Assembly: GCA_003056425.1 (NCBI GenBank)
Contig: PYVY01000014.1
Span: forward strand, 1 to 64,000
Source of the DNA: Alteromonas indica
Lineage (GTDB): Bacteria; Pseudomonadota; Gammaproteobacteria; Enterobacterales; Alteromonadaceae
DNA length: 64,000 bases
Reading direction: 5' to 3'
Below the pieces are notes generated by a model. It ran no database searches. It was not told the DNA's origin and saw only the letters and a list, made by a program, of their open reading frames with translations. The position numbers were made by a program, and so were the translations under genes. Below, one piece after another: positions 56,104 through 64,000 of the stretch. Position 1 is the first letter of the stretch. Every line of letters begins with the position of its first letter.

Positions 56104-56287
56104 TGTTCGTGATTCCTGTGATTTTAAAGGCCGCAAAGTTTAGCACTGTCATGACGTAAGTCACAGTATTTGTTGGTCGCTTCGAGCCTATAAAACCTGA
56201 CTCATCTGTTTAGCGCCGATTTATCTCGCGTCGTAAATAGGCTACTATTACGCTTTATAATTACGGCTTATTAGAAAGGTAACATGC

Positions 56288-56779
56288 ATGGTAACTCTTA
56301 AAACGAATTTTGGTGAGATCAAACTTGAACTGTTTGAAGATAAGGCCCCTAAAACCGTAGAAAACTTCATCAGCTACGTGCAAGATGGCTTTTTTGATAA
56401 CACCATCTTCCACCGTGTGATTAACGGTTTTATGGTTCAGGGCGGCGGTTTCACCCCTGATATGGAACAAAAAGATACCAAAGCACCGATTCAGAACGAA
56501 GCGAACAATGGTGTAGCCAACGAAATTGGTACGGTGGCAATGGCGCGTACCCAGGACCCTCATTCTGCCACTGCCCAGTTCTTTATTAATGTAGGCAACA
56601 ACGACTTTCTAAACCACACCAGTGAAACAGCAAACGGCTGGGGCTATTGTGCGTTTGGCAAAGTAGTTGAAGGGATGGACGTGGTCGACAAAATAAAAGC
56701 GGTGGAAACTGGCTCGCACGGTTTTCATCAGGATGTTCCGGTTGAGCCTGTGATCATCGAGTCTGCTCAGGTTAGCTAA
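56288..56779 (+). CDS. ppiB: Peptidyl-prolyl cis-trans isomerase B, cytoplasmic cyclophilin
   Basis: A 163-residue cyclophilin without signal peptide. [15 protein letters not shown] holds the catalytic Arg, [18 protein letters not shown] the active-site core, and [19 protein letters not shown] the C-terminal motif. The length equals that of E. coli PpiB (164). A GC-rich hairpin (56791-56821) lies just past the stop. Confidence 0.96.
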   Translation: MVTLKTNFGEIKLELFEDKAPKTVENFISYVQDGFFDNTIFHRVINGFMVQGGGFTPDMEQKDTKAPIQNEANNGVANEIGTVAMARTQDPHSATAQFFINVGNNDFLNHTSETANGWGYCAFGKVVEGMDVVDKIKAVETGSHGFHQDVPVEPVIIESAQVS

Positions 56780-56790
56780 CTGCCCTGCCT

Positions 56791-56821
56791 GGTGACGGGC
56801 GGATGTAATGTCCCCGTCACC
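56791..56821 (+). terminator. Hairpin between ppiB and lpxH
   Basis: GGTGACGGG (56791-56799) and CCCGTCACC (56813-56821) form a perfect 9-bp stem. The tail (TTCGGTTATCTT) has few Ts, so termination into lpxH is probably partial. Confidence 0.5.
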
Positions 56822-56870
56822 TTCGGTTATCTTCGCTGTATTTATACAACCACCTACAAATAGAACCTGC

Positions 56871-57611
56871 ATGGCATTTACCTACTTTATTGCTGATCTC
56901 CACCTGGCTGCTGAACGACCCGATATTACGGCATGTTTATACCGTTTTCTAGCCCAGGATGCCCCACAGGCAGAAGCTCTCTATGTATTGGGAGACCTGT
57001 TTGAAGTGTGGATAGGTGATGACAATGTGACGCCATTTAATGAGGCGATAGCGGCGGCGTTTTATAAAGTCAGTCAGCAGGTGCCCATTTATTTTATACA
57101 CGGCAACCGGGATTTTGCGCTTCGCCAGGGCTGGGCAGATAAAGCCGGGATGACACTGCTACCCGAACAAGCTGTAATAGACTTATACGGTATTCCCACC
57201 CTGATCACCCATGGTGATGAGCTATGTACACGAGATGTGGCTTATCAGAAGTTTCGAAAAAAATCGCGAAGCTGGTGGTGGCCGCGGATTATGCTGGCCC
57301 TGCCACTATGGTATCGGCGTAAAGTAGCCGAAAAGGCGCGCATCCAGAGCAAAAAGAACCAGCAAGGTTTACGCCCGGAAATCATGGATGTCACCCCCGA
57401 AGAAGTTATAAAAATAATGGAGCATTACCAGGTTCAGCGGCTTATCCATGGCCATACGCATCGTCCGGATATTCACAGTTTGCAGGTTAACGGGCAGCCC
57501 GCTACCCGCATCGTGCTGGGTGATTGGTACGAACAAGGCTCAGTATTAAAAGTGTCAGCTAACGGCTTTGACCTGCAAACACTGCGCTTTCACGCCGGAT
57601 CAACTAAGTAA
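56871..57611 (+). CDS. lpxH: UDP-2,3-diacylglucosamine diphosphatase
   Basis: 246 residues from the ATG at 56871; the frame is open 21 codons further upstream but runs into the hairpin. A calcineurin-like phosphoesterase of lipid A synthesis that releases lipid X. Metal-site motifs in order: ADLHLA, LGDLFEVWIGDD, HGNRDF, THGDELC and HGHTHRPD. ppiB-lpxH adjacency to cysS is conserved in many gammaproteobacteria. Confidence 0.94.
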   Translation: MAFTYFIADLHLAAERPDITACLYRFLAQDAPQAEALYVLGDLFEVWIGDDNVTPFNEAIAAAFYKVSQQVPIYFIHGNRDFALRQGWADKAGMTLLPEQAVIDLYGIPTLITHGDELCTRDVAYQKFRKKSRSWWWPRIMLALPLWYRRKVAEKARIQSKKNQQGLRPEIMDVTPEEVIKIMEHYQVQRLIHGHTHRPDIHSLQVNGQPATRIVLGDWYEQGSVLKVSANGFDLQTLRFHAGSTK

Positions 57612-57717
57612 ACACCGATATTAAGGGGTTAGCCTTTCCCCTTTGCTCCGCCCTTACCCCGCGCGCGTCTAGCGTGTCTTTTTTGTGCAACAAATCCTTC
57701 ATCCATCCGTAAATTGA

Positions 57718-57737
57718 GCGTCATAAACCCTGCCTAT
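57718..57737. promoter_or_regulatory. Possible Pho box upstream of the phosphatase pair
   Basis: GCGTCATAAACCCTGCCTAT resembles the PhoB direct-repeat site (CTGTCAT, A-rich spacer, CTGTCAT) in its first half and only loosely in the second. It lies 120 bases before the first alkaline phosphatase gene. The match is weak. Confidence 0.3.
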
Positions 57738-57856
57738 GCTCGGTTCTGACATCGGAGTTTAACGCTATCTACAGCGCCCCGTACTGCCGGGCACACACAG
57801 TCAGGCCCTTTCCTTTGTCATCACAACCACAATAATACTGAATTAGGAATAACACC

Positions 57857-59440
57857 ATGAGACTTAACTGGAAAGTGAACGCCAGCGCTTTAGCTATGGC
57901 CGTTTCCTCAGTCGTTCATGCCGACGTACTGCCTGAATATCAGGCTCAGAGCGCTTGGTTCACCGATGCCCAGACCCGTATTGAAGCAAAATTGTCTACC
58001 GACAATCGGTTTAAAGCAAAGAACGTAATTTTATTTGTCGGTGACGGTATGGGAGTATCGACACTAACCTCTTCGCGTATTTTAAAAGGCCAGCAAGCAG
58101 GCAATCCCGGTGAGGAAGGCTACCTGGTATTTGAAACATTCCCCCATACTGCGATGGTAAAAACCTATAACGTTGATGCACAGACGCCGGACTCAGCAGG
58201 GACCATGACCGCAATGATGTCAGGGCTTAAAACCGACGTTGGCGTTATTGGCGTAGATGAAGACATTGAGCGAGGCGATTGCGCAACGGTCGCTGGCAAT
58301 GAAGTGGTTAGCGCGCTGGAACTGGCAGAAATTAAAGGGCTGGCTACAGGAATTGTGTCTACCGCCAGAATAACGCATGCCACCCCGGCGGCAACGTATG
58401 CGAAGTCAGCGGATCGCAACTGGGAAGATATATCCGATATGCCCGAGGACGCGGTAGCAGCCGGCTGTACCGATATAGCAGACCAGTTGATTAACTTTGA
58501 AAGTTTGGTAGAAGCCCGCTATGCCGGCGTGGATATCAATGGAATAGACGTCGCATTTGGCGGTGGGCGACGACATTTTTTACCTAACGACGCCAGCTTC
58601 AACAGTAATGATGCGGTGAGTGAAGTAGAAGGTGACCGCAGTGACGAACGCGACCTTACCGCAGAATGGCAGCAGCGCTATACCGACGGGGTGTACGTTA
58701 CCGACCAGGCCGGCTTTGAGGCCATTGATGCCAGTACCACCACCCGCGTTTTGGGCTTATTTAACGAATCACACATGCAGTATGAAGCAGACAGAAGTAA
58801 CGATGTAGCTGGCGAACCCTCTATTGCCGACATGACCACCAAAGCTATCGATATTCTGGATAACAACGCCAACGGGTATTTTTTAATGGTGGAATCAGGC
58901 CGAATTGATCACGCACATCATGCTGGAAATGCCGCTGGCGCGCTGGCCGACACATTGGCTTTTGAAGCAGCAGTTAAAGCAGCCCTGGATAACACCAGTG
59001 CCGAAGATACGCTGATTCTGGTTACCGCCGATCATGGTCACGTGTTCACTATTGCCGGCTATCCCAAACGCGGCAATCCAATTTTAGGCAAGGTAGTGAA
59101 TGTAGGCGAAGCAGAACCTGCGTTAGCGGCAGACGGGATGCCCTACACCACAGTGGGATACATGAACGGACTAGGCTATCAGGATTTGGCTAACGAGACA
59201 GATTCCGACGAAAGTTACCAATATGAGATTAACGCCGGCCGGCAAGCGTTAGCGGCTATCGATACGACTGCCGCAGGATATCATCAAGAAGCCCTTATTC
59301 CGCTGAGCTCGGAAACTCATTCGGGCGAAGATGTGGCGCTTCATGCCAGTGGCCCGGGCAGCCAGTTAGCCCAAGGTGTGGTAGAGCAAAATGTTGTTTT
59401 CCACCTTATTAACCAAGCTCTTGATCTTGTTAGCGAATAG
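57857..59440 (+). CDS. Alkaline phosphatase, PhoA family, first of a tandem pair
   Basis: A 527-residue secreted phosphomonoesterase. The signal peptide ends near VVHA (residue 22). Asp63 (VGDGMG) and nucleophile Ser113 (QTPDSAGTMTAM) are followed by ESGRIDHAHHAGN, TADHGHVF and SETHSGEDVALHASGP, which supply the zinc and magnesium ligands. It ends one codon boundary before the second copy; the two genes form an operon. It probably releases phosphate from organic esters in the periplasm. Confidence 0.94.
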   Translation: MRLNWKVNASALAMAVSSVVHADVLPEYQAQSAWFTDAQTRIEAKLSTDNRFKAKNVILFVGDGMGVSTLTSSRILKGQQAGNPGEEGYLVFETFPHTAMVKTYNVDAQTPDSAGTMTAMMSGLKTDVGVIGVDEDIERGDCATVAGNEVVSALELAEIKGLATGIVSTARITHATPAATYAKSADRNWEDISDMPEDAVAAGCTDIADQLINFESLVEARYAGVDINGIDVAFGGGRRHFLPNDASFNSNDAVSEVEGDRSDERDLTAEWQQRYTDGVYVTDQAGFEAIDASTTTRVLGLFNESHMQYEADRSNDVAGEPSIADMTTKAIDILDNNANGYFLMVESGRIDHAHHAGNAAGALADTLAFEAAVKAALDNTSAEDTLILVTADHGHVFTIAGYPKRGNPILGKVVNVGEAEPALAADGMPYTTVGYMNGLGYQDLANETDSDESYQYEINAGRQALAAIDTTAAGYHQEALIPLSSETHSGEDVALHASGPGSQLAQGVVEQNVVFHLINQALDLVSE

Positions 59441-59452
59441 GTGGAAAAAGCC

Positions 59453-61342
59453 ATGAAAATATTTACGTTAAGTGTAATTGCCCTAACGGTAGCGGGTTTA
59501 TCTGCCTGTAGCCTGGACGGCGACGATGGGGAAACCGGAGCCAGTGGTGTTAACAGCCTGACCGTACACACTGATTTGCCCCAGGGCGATACCCATTGCC
59601 CCAATAGCGGGGTGCGTTTTGATTCGGGCCTGGACGCAAACGCTGACGGCCAGTTAAGCGACGATGAGATAGCCGATACCAGCTATGTGTGTGCCCCGGG
59701 CAGCAATAGCCTGGGCGGCGCTGCATTATTAACCAGTGTTAACAATGACTGGTTTCAGGCCGCAGCCACAGAGGTTCAGGCCAACAAGCAGGTATGGCTA
59801 GATGCCACCAACAGTAGCACTGGCACAGCGCAGATCACCTCGCAAGGCCAGGTGAACAGCAAAGCAGAGCTGCAAGCCATGGTGGAGAATTTGCGCGGTA
59901 CGGCAAAGAACGTCATTTTGTTTGTAGGTGATGGCATGGGAATTTCCACAATCACCGCCGCGCGCATACTTGATGGCCAGATGAACGGCTTACAAGGCGA
60001 AGAGCACCAGTTAAGTTTCGATAAATTCCCCTTTGCAGGGCTAGCCAAGACCTACAATGTGGATGCCCAAACGCCTGACTCGGCTGGCACCATGACCGCC
60101 ATGATGAGCGGGGTGAAAACCGATGTAGGGGTTATTGGCGTGAACGAAAATATCGAACGTGGCGATTGCTCAACCGTTGCTGGCAACGAGTTAGTAAGCG
60201 CCCTGGAATTAGCTGAAATTGCAGGCAAATCCACCGGGATTATCTCTACTGCCCGAATTACCCATGCCACGCCAGCGGCCACTTATGCAAAATCGGCAGA
60301 CCGCAACTGGGAAGATATATCAGATATGCCGCAAGATGCTATAGCGGCAGGCTGTACCGATATTGCGGCGCAACTAATAGGCTTTGAAGCGAGCCTGGAG
60401 GCGCGATACTCGGGTCTGGACGTTGACGGTATTGACGTTGTCATGGGCGGCGGGCGGCGTCATTTTTTACCTGATGATCCGGCGTTTAATAGCAATGACG
60501 CGGTAAGCGAAGTTGAAGGCGATCGCAATGATGGCCGCGATCTTACCGCCGAATGGCAGAATATGTACCCTACCGGGGTCTATGTTACCGACGAGTCTGG
60601 CTTTAACGGCTTAAACACCGAAACCACTGATAAAGTTTTTGCCCTGTTTAATGAATCGCATATGCAATACGCGGCAGACCGGGGCAACGATGTTGCCGGT
60701 GAACCTTCAGTTGCTCAAATGACCGAAGCGGCCATTAACGTTCTCAACAACAATGCTGAAGGGTTCTTTTTAATGGTTGAGTCTGGACGCATAGACCATG
60801 CTCACCATGCCGGTAACGCCTATGGTGCGCTTCACGATACGCTGGCGATGGCTGAGGCGGTCGCCATGGCCGACGAACTTACCAGCGACGAGGATACACT
60901 CATTATTGTGACTGCTGACCATGGCCATGTATTTACCATTGCCGGTTATCCCAAGCGCGGAAACCCTATTTTGGGCAAGGTGGTTAATGTCGGTGCCGAG
61001 GAACCAGCGCTGGCTGCCGATGATTTGCCCTATACAACGGTGGGTTATGCCAACGGGTTAGGATTTCGCAATCTTGGCGAGGAGACCGATTCTGACGAAG
61101 GCTATAACTACGATATTGACGCCGGCCGCAAAGACTTACGCGAAATTGATACAACCACACCAGGCTACCATCAAGAAGCGTTAGTTCCTTTATCGTCTGA
61201 GACCCACTCAGGTGAAGACGTGAGTATTCACGCCAAAGGCCCGGGCGCGTTTTTGATTAATGGTACGAATGAGCAAAGCGTGATTTTTCACGTAATGGAT
61301 TTTGCCGCTGATTTGGTCGCTGAAGCAGACCGCAGTCTTTAG
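59453..61342 (+). CDS. Alkaline phosphatase, PhoA family, lipoprotein form, second of a tandem pair
   Basis: About 629 residues. The ATG at 59453 has AGGTGG eight bases upstream. A lipobox (GLSAC, about residue 19) replaces the cleavable signal of copy one. An extra N-terminal module of about 110 residues follows: a collagen-like GDDGETGASG stretch, two Cys, and a perfect EF-hand loop DANADGQLSDDE. The phosphatase domain then mirrors copy one closely (VGDGMG, QTPDSAGTMTAMMSG, ESGRIDHAHHAGN, TADHGHVF, SETHSGEDVSIHAKGPG). It is probably a membrane-anchored, calcium-influenced version produced by duplication. Confidence 0.92.
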   Translation: MKIFTLSVIALTVAGLSACSLDGDDGETGASGVNSLTVHTDLPQGDTHCPNSGVRFDSGLDANADGQLSDDEIADTSYVCAPGSNSLGGAALLTSVNNDWFQAAATEVQANKQVWLDATNSSTGTAQITSQGQVNSKAELQAMVENLRGTAKNVILFVGDGMGISTITAARILDGQMNGLQGEEHQLSFDKFPFAGLAKTYNVDAQTPDSAGTMTAMMSGVKTDVGVIGVNENIERGDCSTVAGNELVSALELAEIAGKSTGIISTARITHATPAATYAKSADRNWEDISDMPQDAIAAGCTDIAAQLIGFEASLEARYSGLDVDGIDVVMGGGRRHFLPDDPAFNSNDAVSEVEGDRNDGRDLTAEWQNMYPTGVYVTDESGFNGLNTETTDKVFALFNESHMQYAADRGNDVAGEPSVAQMTEAAINVLNNNAEGFFLMVESGRIDHAHHAGNAYGALHDTLAMAEAVAMADELTSDEDTLIIVTADHGHVFTIAGYPKRGNPILGKVVNVGAEEPALAADDLPYTTVGYANGLGFRNLGEETDSDEGYNYDIDAGRKDLREIDTTTPGYHQEALVPLSSETHSGEDVSIHAKGPGAFLINGTNEQSVIFHVMDFAADLVAEADRSL

Positions 61343-61349
61343 TAAACCT

Positions 61350-61382
61350 CCTGGGTGGCGCTGCGCCGCCCAGGACAGTTTT
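61350..61382 (+). terminator. Intrinsic terminator of the phosphatase operon
   Basis: CCTGGGTGGCG (61350-61360) and CGCCGCCCAGG (61364-61374) form an 11-bp stem with one T-G pair and a three-base loop; ACAGTTTTA follows. It starts eight bases past the stop. Confidence 0.75.
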
Positions 61383-61413
61383 ACACACCCGGTTAATGGA
61401 AATTATCGTTAAT

Positions 61414-62139
61414 ATGAGAAAGTTAATTTTAGGAATATTTACGCTAGCAAGTGCGCAGGCCGTGGCTAACCAATGCGACGAACCAGCTAAATGGGCTATG
61501 GCCACCTATGCTCAGGTCGCGTACAGCGACAACCCGCAGCAGCGTCACCGAACACTGACACTATGGCGCAAACCCAATAATGTAGCCCATCAGTATCCTC
61601 AACTGGAAATAACGCAGGCGTGGCAGTCTGTGCGGCCTGATACCGTAAAACCCATTCGCTATTTTGACGCCCATGAACGGGCGATAGAATATCAACCTGG
61701 AGAACTGATTCATGGCAAAAGAGATACGAATTGGTCGGAACATAATCAGCTTATTAGCGATACGTTATTGCGCTCAATGAGACTGACTCACCAGGACGGT
61801 ATCGGCTGTGACAAAGTTGAGCACTATGTACTTAATCACCGTGATGGCTCGATTAAGGTTGCGTGGTTAGCGCAAAAGAAACTGGTCAAAACAATGGTCA
61901 TTGAAAATAACACGCGGCGCGAAGAGTTCACGTTACAGCATATTCATCATAACAAAGCGGCAATTAGCGCGTTCTTCGAGCATCGCGATAAATATAAGAG
62001 CACGGATTATGCCGATATAGGAGATGATCATACCGACCCATTTTTAACCAATATGGTCCACCAAGGGTTTATTGAGGCGGGCGCTTCAGGGTTTTATCAG
62101 GCCAATGGTGAGCCTTTACCTACCGTGCACGCGCATTAA
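61414..62139 (+). CDS. Secreted protein of unknown function
   Basis: 241 residues from the ATG at 61414 (MRKLILGIFTLAS), which begins a clear signal peptide cleaved near AVA. The mature protein starts NQCDEPAKW, is soluble, has two Cys (in NQCDEP and GIGCDKVEHY) and many His residues near the C-terminus (LQHIHHNK, FFEHRDKY, GDDHTDP, VHAH). I do not recognise the family. It follows the two phosphatases, with a terminator between, so joint function is possible but not shown; the His/Asp richness would allow metal binding. Confidence 0.75.
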   Translation: MRKLILGIFTLASAQAVANQCDEPAKWAMATYAQVAYSDNPQQRHRTLTLWRKPNNVAHQYPQLEITQAWQSVRPDTVKPIRYFDAHERAIEYQPGELIHGKRDTNWSEHNQLISDTLLRSMRLTHQDGIGCDKVEHYVLNHRDGSIKVAWLAQKKLVKTMVIENNTRREEFTLQHIHHNKAAISAFFEHRDKYKSTDYADIGDDHTDPFLTNMVHQGFIEAGASGFYQANGEPLPTVHAH

Positions 62140-62286
62140 ACCGGAATCTCGGGCGTGTGAGAGGCAATTAACTTAACGGATAAAGATAGTAACCGTAAAA
62201 TCCGGTTATTTTAACGCGGGATATTCACTTAATCGATACACTTATGCTATAAAAGCAAGCTCATAGCTTCATTAAGGATGATGAGC

Positions 62287-62931
62287 ATGGCTACCTGGTT
62301 AATCAGTGGCGTAAATATATGGTTTGGGGCGGCAGTTGCCGTAGTCATTACGGTTTTCCTGCTGGAAATCGGCTTCATGATAATAGGTAAAAGCGGTATG
62401 GGCGTATTTGATACTATGCCGGACCAGCGCACTTATCCTTACAGCGCCCCTTGTCGCTTGCCATCGTACGTGACACATGTAATTAAATGGGTGGGGCTGG
62501 ATGCCATGCCCAACATGCAATGGTTATCACTGTTTTTAACGTTGTTTGCGATAGCCGGCTATTCCGTAAGCTTGCTAGTTACCAAGCTTCTACCTGCTAT
62601 CCATACCAGCTCTTTTATCCTTCCATTAGCTACCACATTAGCGGTTATCGGGTGCAGTTTATGTGGCCAATCACTTACGACCTTATTGCATGGGTCTCAC
62701 TCGAGGTTTTCAAAGGCTTATTGTGGCTGCGCTGCGCAAATAACGGTAGGCGAAGCACGGGTGGGAAACCCTGCTGAAGGTCGGTTTACCGACGGTGAAC
62801 ACCAAACCCGGTATATTTTAATTGAGCCAGAAAATGCGCAATGCGCCTTTTCGCCAGGCGATACAGTTATTCTGGTGCGGCCCTCGCCGCCCTATTGGTT
62901 GGCCAAACGCTACGATCACAGGGCTGTGTAA
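62287..62931 (+). CDS. YqiJ-like (DUF1449) membrane protein with OB-fold C-terminus
   Basis: About 214 residues. The ATG at 62287 fits the AAGGA eight bases upstream; two ATGs just before it are too close to that site. Helices are at about 8-30, 80-100 and 103-125, followed by a cytoplasmic domain (about 140-214) with AQITVGEARVGNPAEGRF and FSPGDTVILVRPSPPYWL, the OB-fold pattern of YqiJ. In E. coli yqiJ is followed by the flotillin gene yqiK; here no flotillin gene is adjacent, the next gene being convergent. Confidence 0.65.
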   Translation: MATWLISGVNIWFGAAVAVVITVFLLEIGFMIIGKSGMGVFDTMPDQRTYPYSAPCRLPSYVTHVIKWVGLDAMPNMQWLSLFLTLFAIAGYSVSLLVTKLLPAIHTSSFILPLATTLAVIGCSLCGQSLTTLLHGSHSRFSKAYCGCAAQITVGEARVGNPAEGRFTDGEHQTRYILIEPENAQCAFSPGDTVILVRPSPPYWLAKRYDHRAV

Positions 62932-62943
62932 GCCCTCGCTATA

Positions 62944-63567
62944 TTAGTCTTGTTGTTGCTCGATAGCCTGCTTTTGCTTGAAGATTTGTTTTGAGCGTAG
63001 GTTCTCATGCAATTCTGAATTAATATAGGTATACAGGAAAAGCCCGAAAATCAATGGGGTGAAAATAAGTACCACTATCCATTCCATACTATTGTAACCT
63101 TTATGACGAATAGCGATGGCTTCATTCTGACACCGTCGACGCAATCTGTTTAATCGTTTGTGCATCAGCATAAAGTTGACGATGGAGAGTACCGATACCA
63201 GCATTTTGGTGATGGTTTCAATTTCGAAAATGCTGGCGGCAGCAAAAAACACCCCACAGCCAAAAAACACCATCATCCACATATATTCAAAAATTATTGG
63301 CCAGCGCCGTATATTCAAACGCTTTTCCGCCCGTCTTAGGTAGCGGCTGAACCGAATCAGCGCATACGGTTGTACTACAAAAATCAATGGCACTAAGGTC
63401 CATGCTAACGGGAATAAATCATCGTCGGTGATACGTTTAATATCGCGCACCGCAAGATAAAACCAAATAGGTAAATATAGGCCAGCAGTACAGAACACCA
63501 ATAAGCCTTCAAGCAGACTAAGTCGTGGGGGAGCGGTTATAAAACGTGCTTTTGCCTGGTGCTGCAT
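62944..63567 (-). CDS. Hypothetical membrane protein
   Basis: About 207 residues. The start at 63567 (MQHQAK) has GAGG ten bases upstream; an ATG seven codons earlier has no good site. Hydrophobic helices are at about 25-45, 53-73, 90-130 (two) and 175-197, with basic stretches between them (RFSRYLRRAEKRLNIRR, RLNRLRRRC). The first part GLLVFCTAGLYLPIWFYLAV resembles DUF4234-type membrane proteins, but I cannot confirm this. It converges on the YqiJ-like gene with 12 bases between the stops. Confidence 0.7.
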   Translation of the reverse strand: MQHQAKARFITAPPRLSLLEGLLVFCTAGLYLPIWFYLAVRDIKRITDDDLFPLAWTLVPLIFVVQPYALIRFSRYLRRAEKRLNIRRWPIIFEYMWMMVFFGCGVFFAAASIFEIETITKMLVSVLSIVNFMLMHKRLNRLRRRCQNEAIAIRHKGYNSMEWIVVLIFTPLIFGLFLYTYINSELHENLRSKQIFKQKQAIEQQQD

Positions 63568-64000
63568 TGTGCCAGTGCCTCGTAACATTTCACGCGGCCG
63601 TTAGTACAATTGTGCAAAAACACGGCCTGCGACTGGAATAATAAAAACTCACCAAATGTTGATGAGCAATGCTTGTTTCTACCCAATGATAGTAAACCAA
63701 TAAACAAATCTAAGGTTACTGATTGCTAATCTGACGCGCAGGGTTTTCGCGCCTCGTTATTGCTATGGGATACCACTTGTAGTGGTAAATCCTCGAACTG
63801 GTTCATTTGAGCATGATTTTACGTATTTATAATAGAAATCCGTTAAGCGCCAGCGCTTTCAATACGTTACCTATGATGAACTACTCAAAGTAAATTGTAT
63901 ATCCGGCTATCATTCCCTCCCCTTATAAACGAGTTATTCTCTGCCGCTATGGAGCGTAAAATCAACATACTATAAGAAAGCCTGGGCAACCACCCACACC
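63568..64000. other. Right-edge region without a supported gene
   Basis: About 430 bases to the window edge. It holds a short perfect inverted repeat, TACCACT-TGT-AGTGGTA (63771-63787), which could be a small operator or chance. No coding frame of note was seen. Confidence 0.45.

Noticed and set aside
57623..57643. AAGGGG/CCCCTT hairpin as terminator of lpxH
   Set aside because: The stem is six base pairs and only three Ts follow; too weak to call.

Overview
The window looks like chromosomal DNA of a marine gammaproteobacterium, most likely from the order Alteromonadales. The evidence is gene order shared with that group (mrp/metG divergent pair, mrp next to dcd, yafS-type gene/gloB/mltD, cysS/ppiB/lpxH), a large TonB-dependent sugar receptor, a FadL porin and a katB-ankB pair. 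No complete mobile element or CRISPR array was seen. The left edge holds only the 3' end of an IS200-like (Y1) transposase gene.

Layout. 1-3.5 kb: transposase remnant, fadL, a small Fur-box gene and an unusual GGGTGTC repeat array. 3.5-13.6 kb: a sugar-use locus with a sodium:solute symporter, a LacI regulator, a TonB-dependent receptor and, divergently, a Tat-targeted gluconate-dehydrogenase-like small subunit, a GMC oxidoreductase and a lipoprotein sugar epimerase/isomerase. Two AACCGGTT operators lie in the divergent region. 13.9-31 kb: a nitrate/nitrite/cyanate assimilation island in three minus-strand transcription units (nrtABD plus a porin; nirBD-nasA-cobA; nirC, a PP2C/kinase fusion and cynS) and a plus-strand nasR. 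31-42 kb: SDR, periplasmic catalase katB with ankB, a class II UvrA, a DUF3360 membrane protein, two hypotheticals and rluF. 42-64 kb: a chemoreceptor, tRNA-Pro(GGG), dcd, a predicted microcin-like peptide gene with a small membrane protein, mrp, metG, a methyltransferase, gloB, mltD, a voltage-sensor-like membrane protein, a small methyltransferase, cysS, ppiB, lpxH, two tandem alkaline phosphatases, a secreted protein of unknown function, a YqiJ-like protein and a membrane protein of unknown function.

How the parts work together. NrtABD imports nitrate, NasA reduces it to nitrite, NirBD reduces nitrite to ammonium, CobA supplies the sirohaem precursor for NirB, NirC moves nitrite, and CynS releases ammonia from cyanate. 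NasR has a nitrate-sensing NIT domain and an ANTAR RNA-binding domain. The leaders of nrtA and nirB each carry a hairpin pair followed by an intrinsic terminator, and share the exact hexaloop hairpin GGGC-AACGAA-GCCC. The regulator and its likely RNA targets are therefore in the same island. In the sugar locus, the receptor imports a glycoside, the Tat-exported oxidoreductase pair probably oxidises it in the periplasm, the epimerase lipoprotein acts on the product, and the symporter takes it up under LacI control.

Most notable items: the NasR/ANTAR leader system, a microcin-V-like 15-residue double-glycine leader peptide gene inserted between mrp and dcd, a seven-unit 18-bp repeat that builds a charged N-terminal extension on NasA, the GGGTGTC repeat array, and a voltage-sensor-like protein without a pore.
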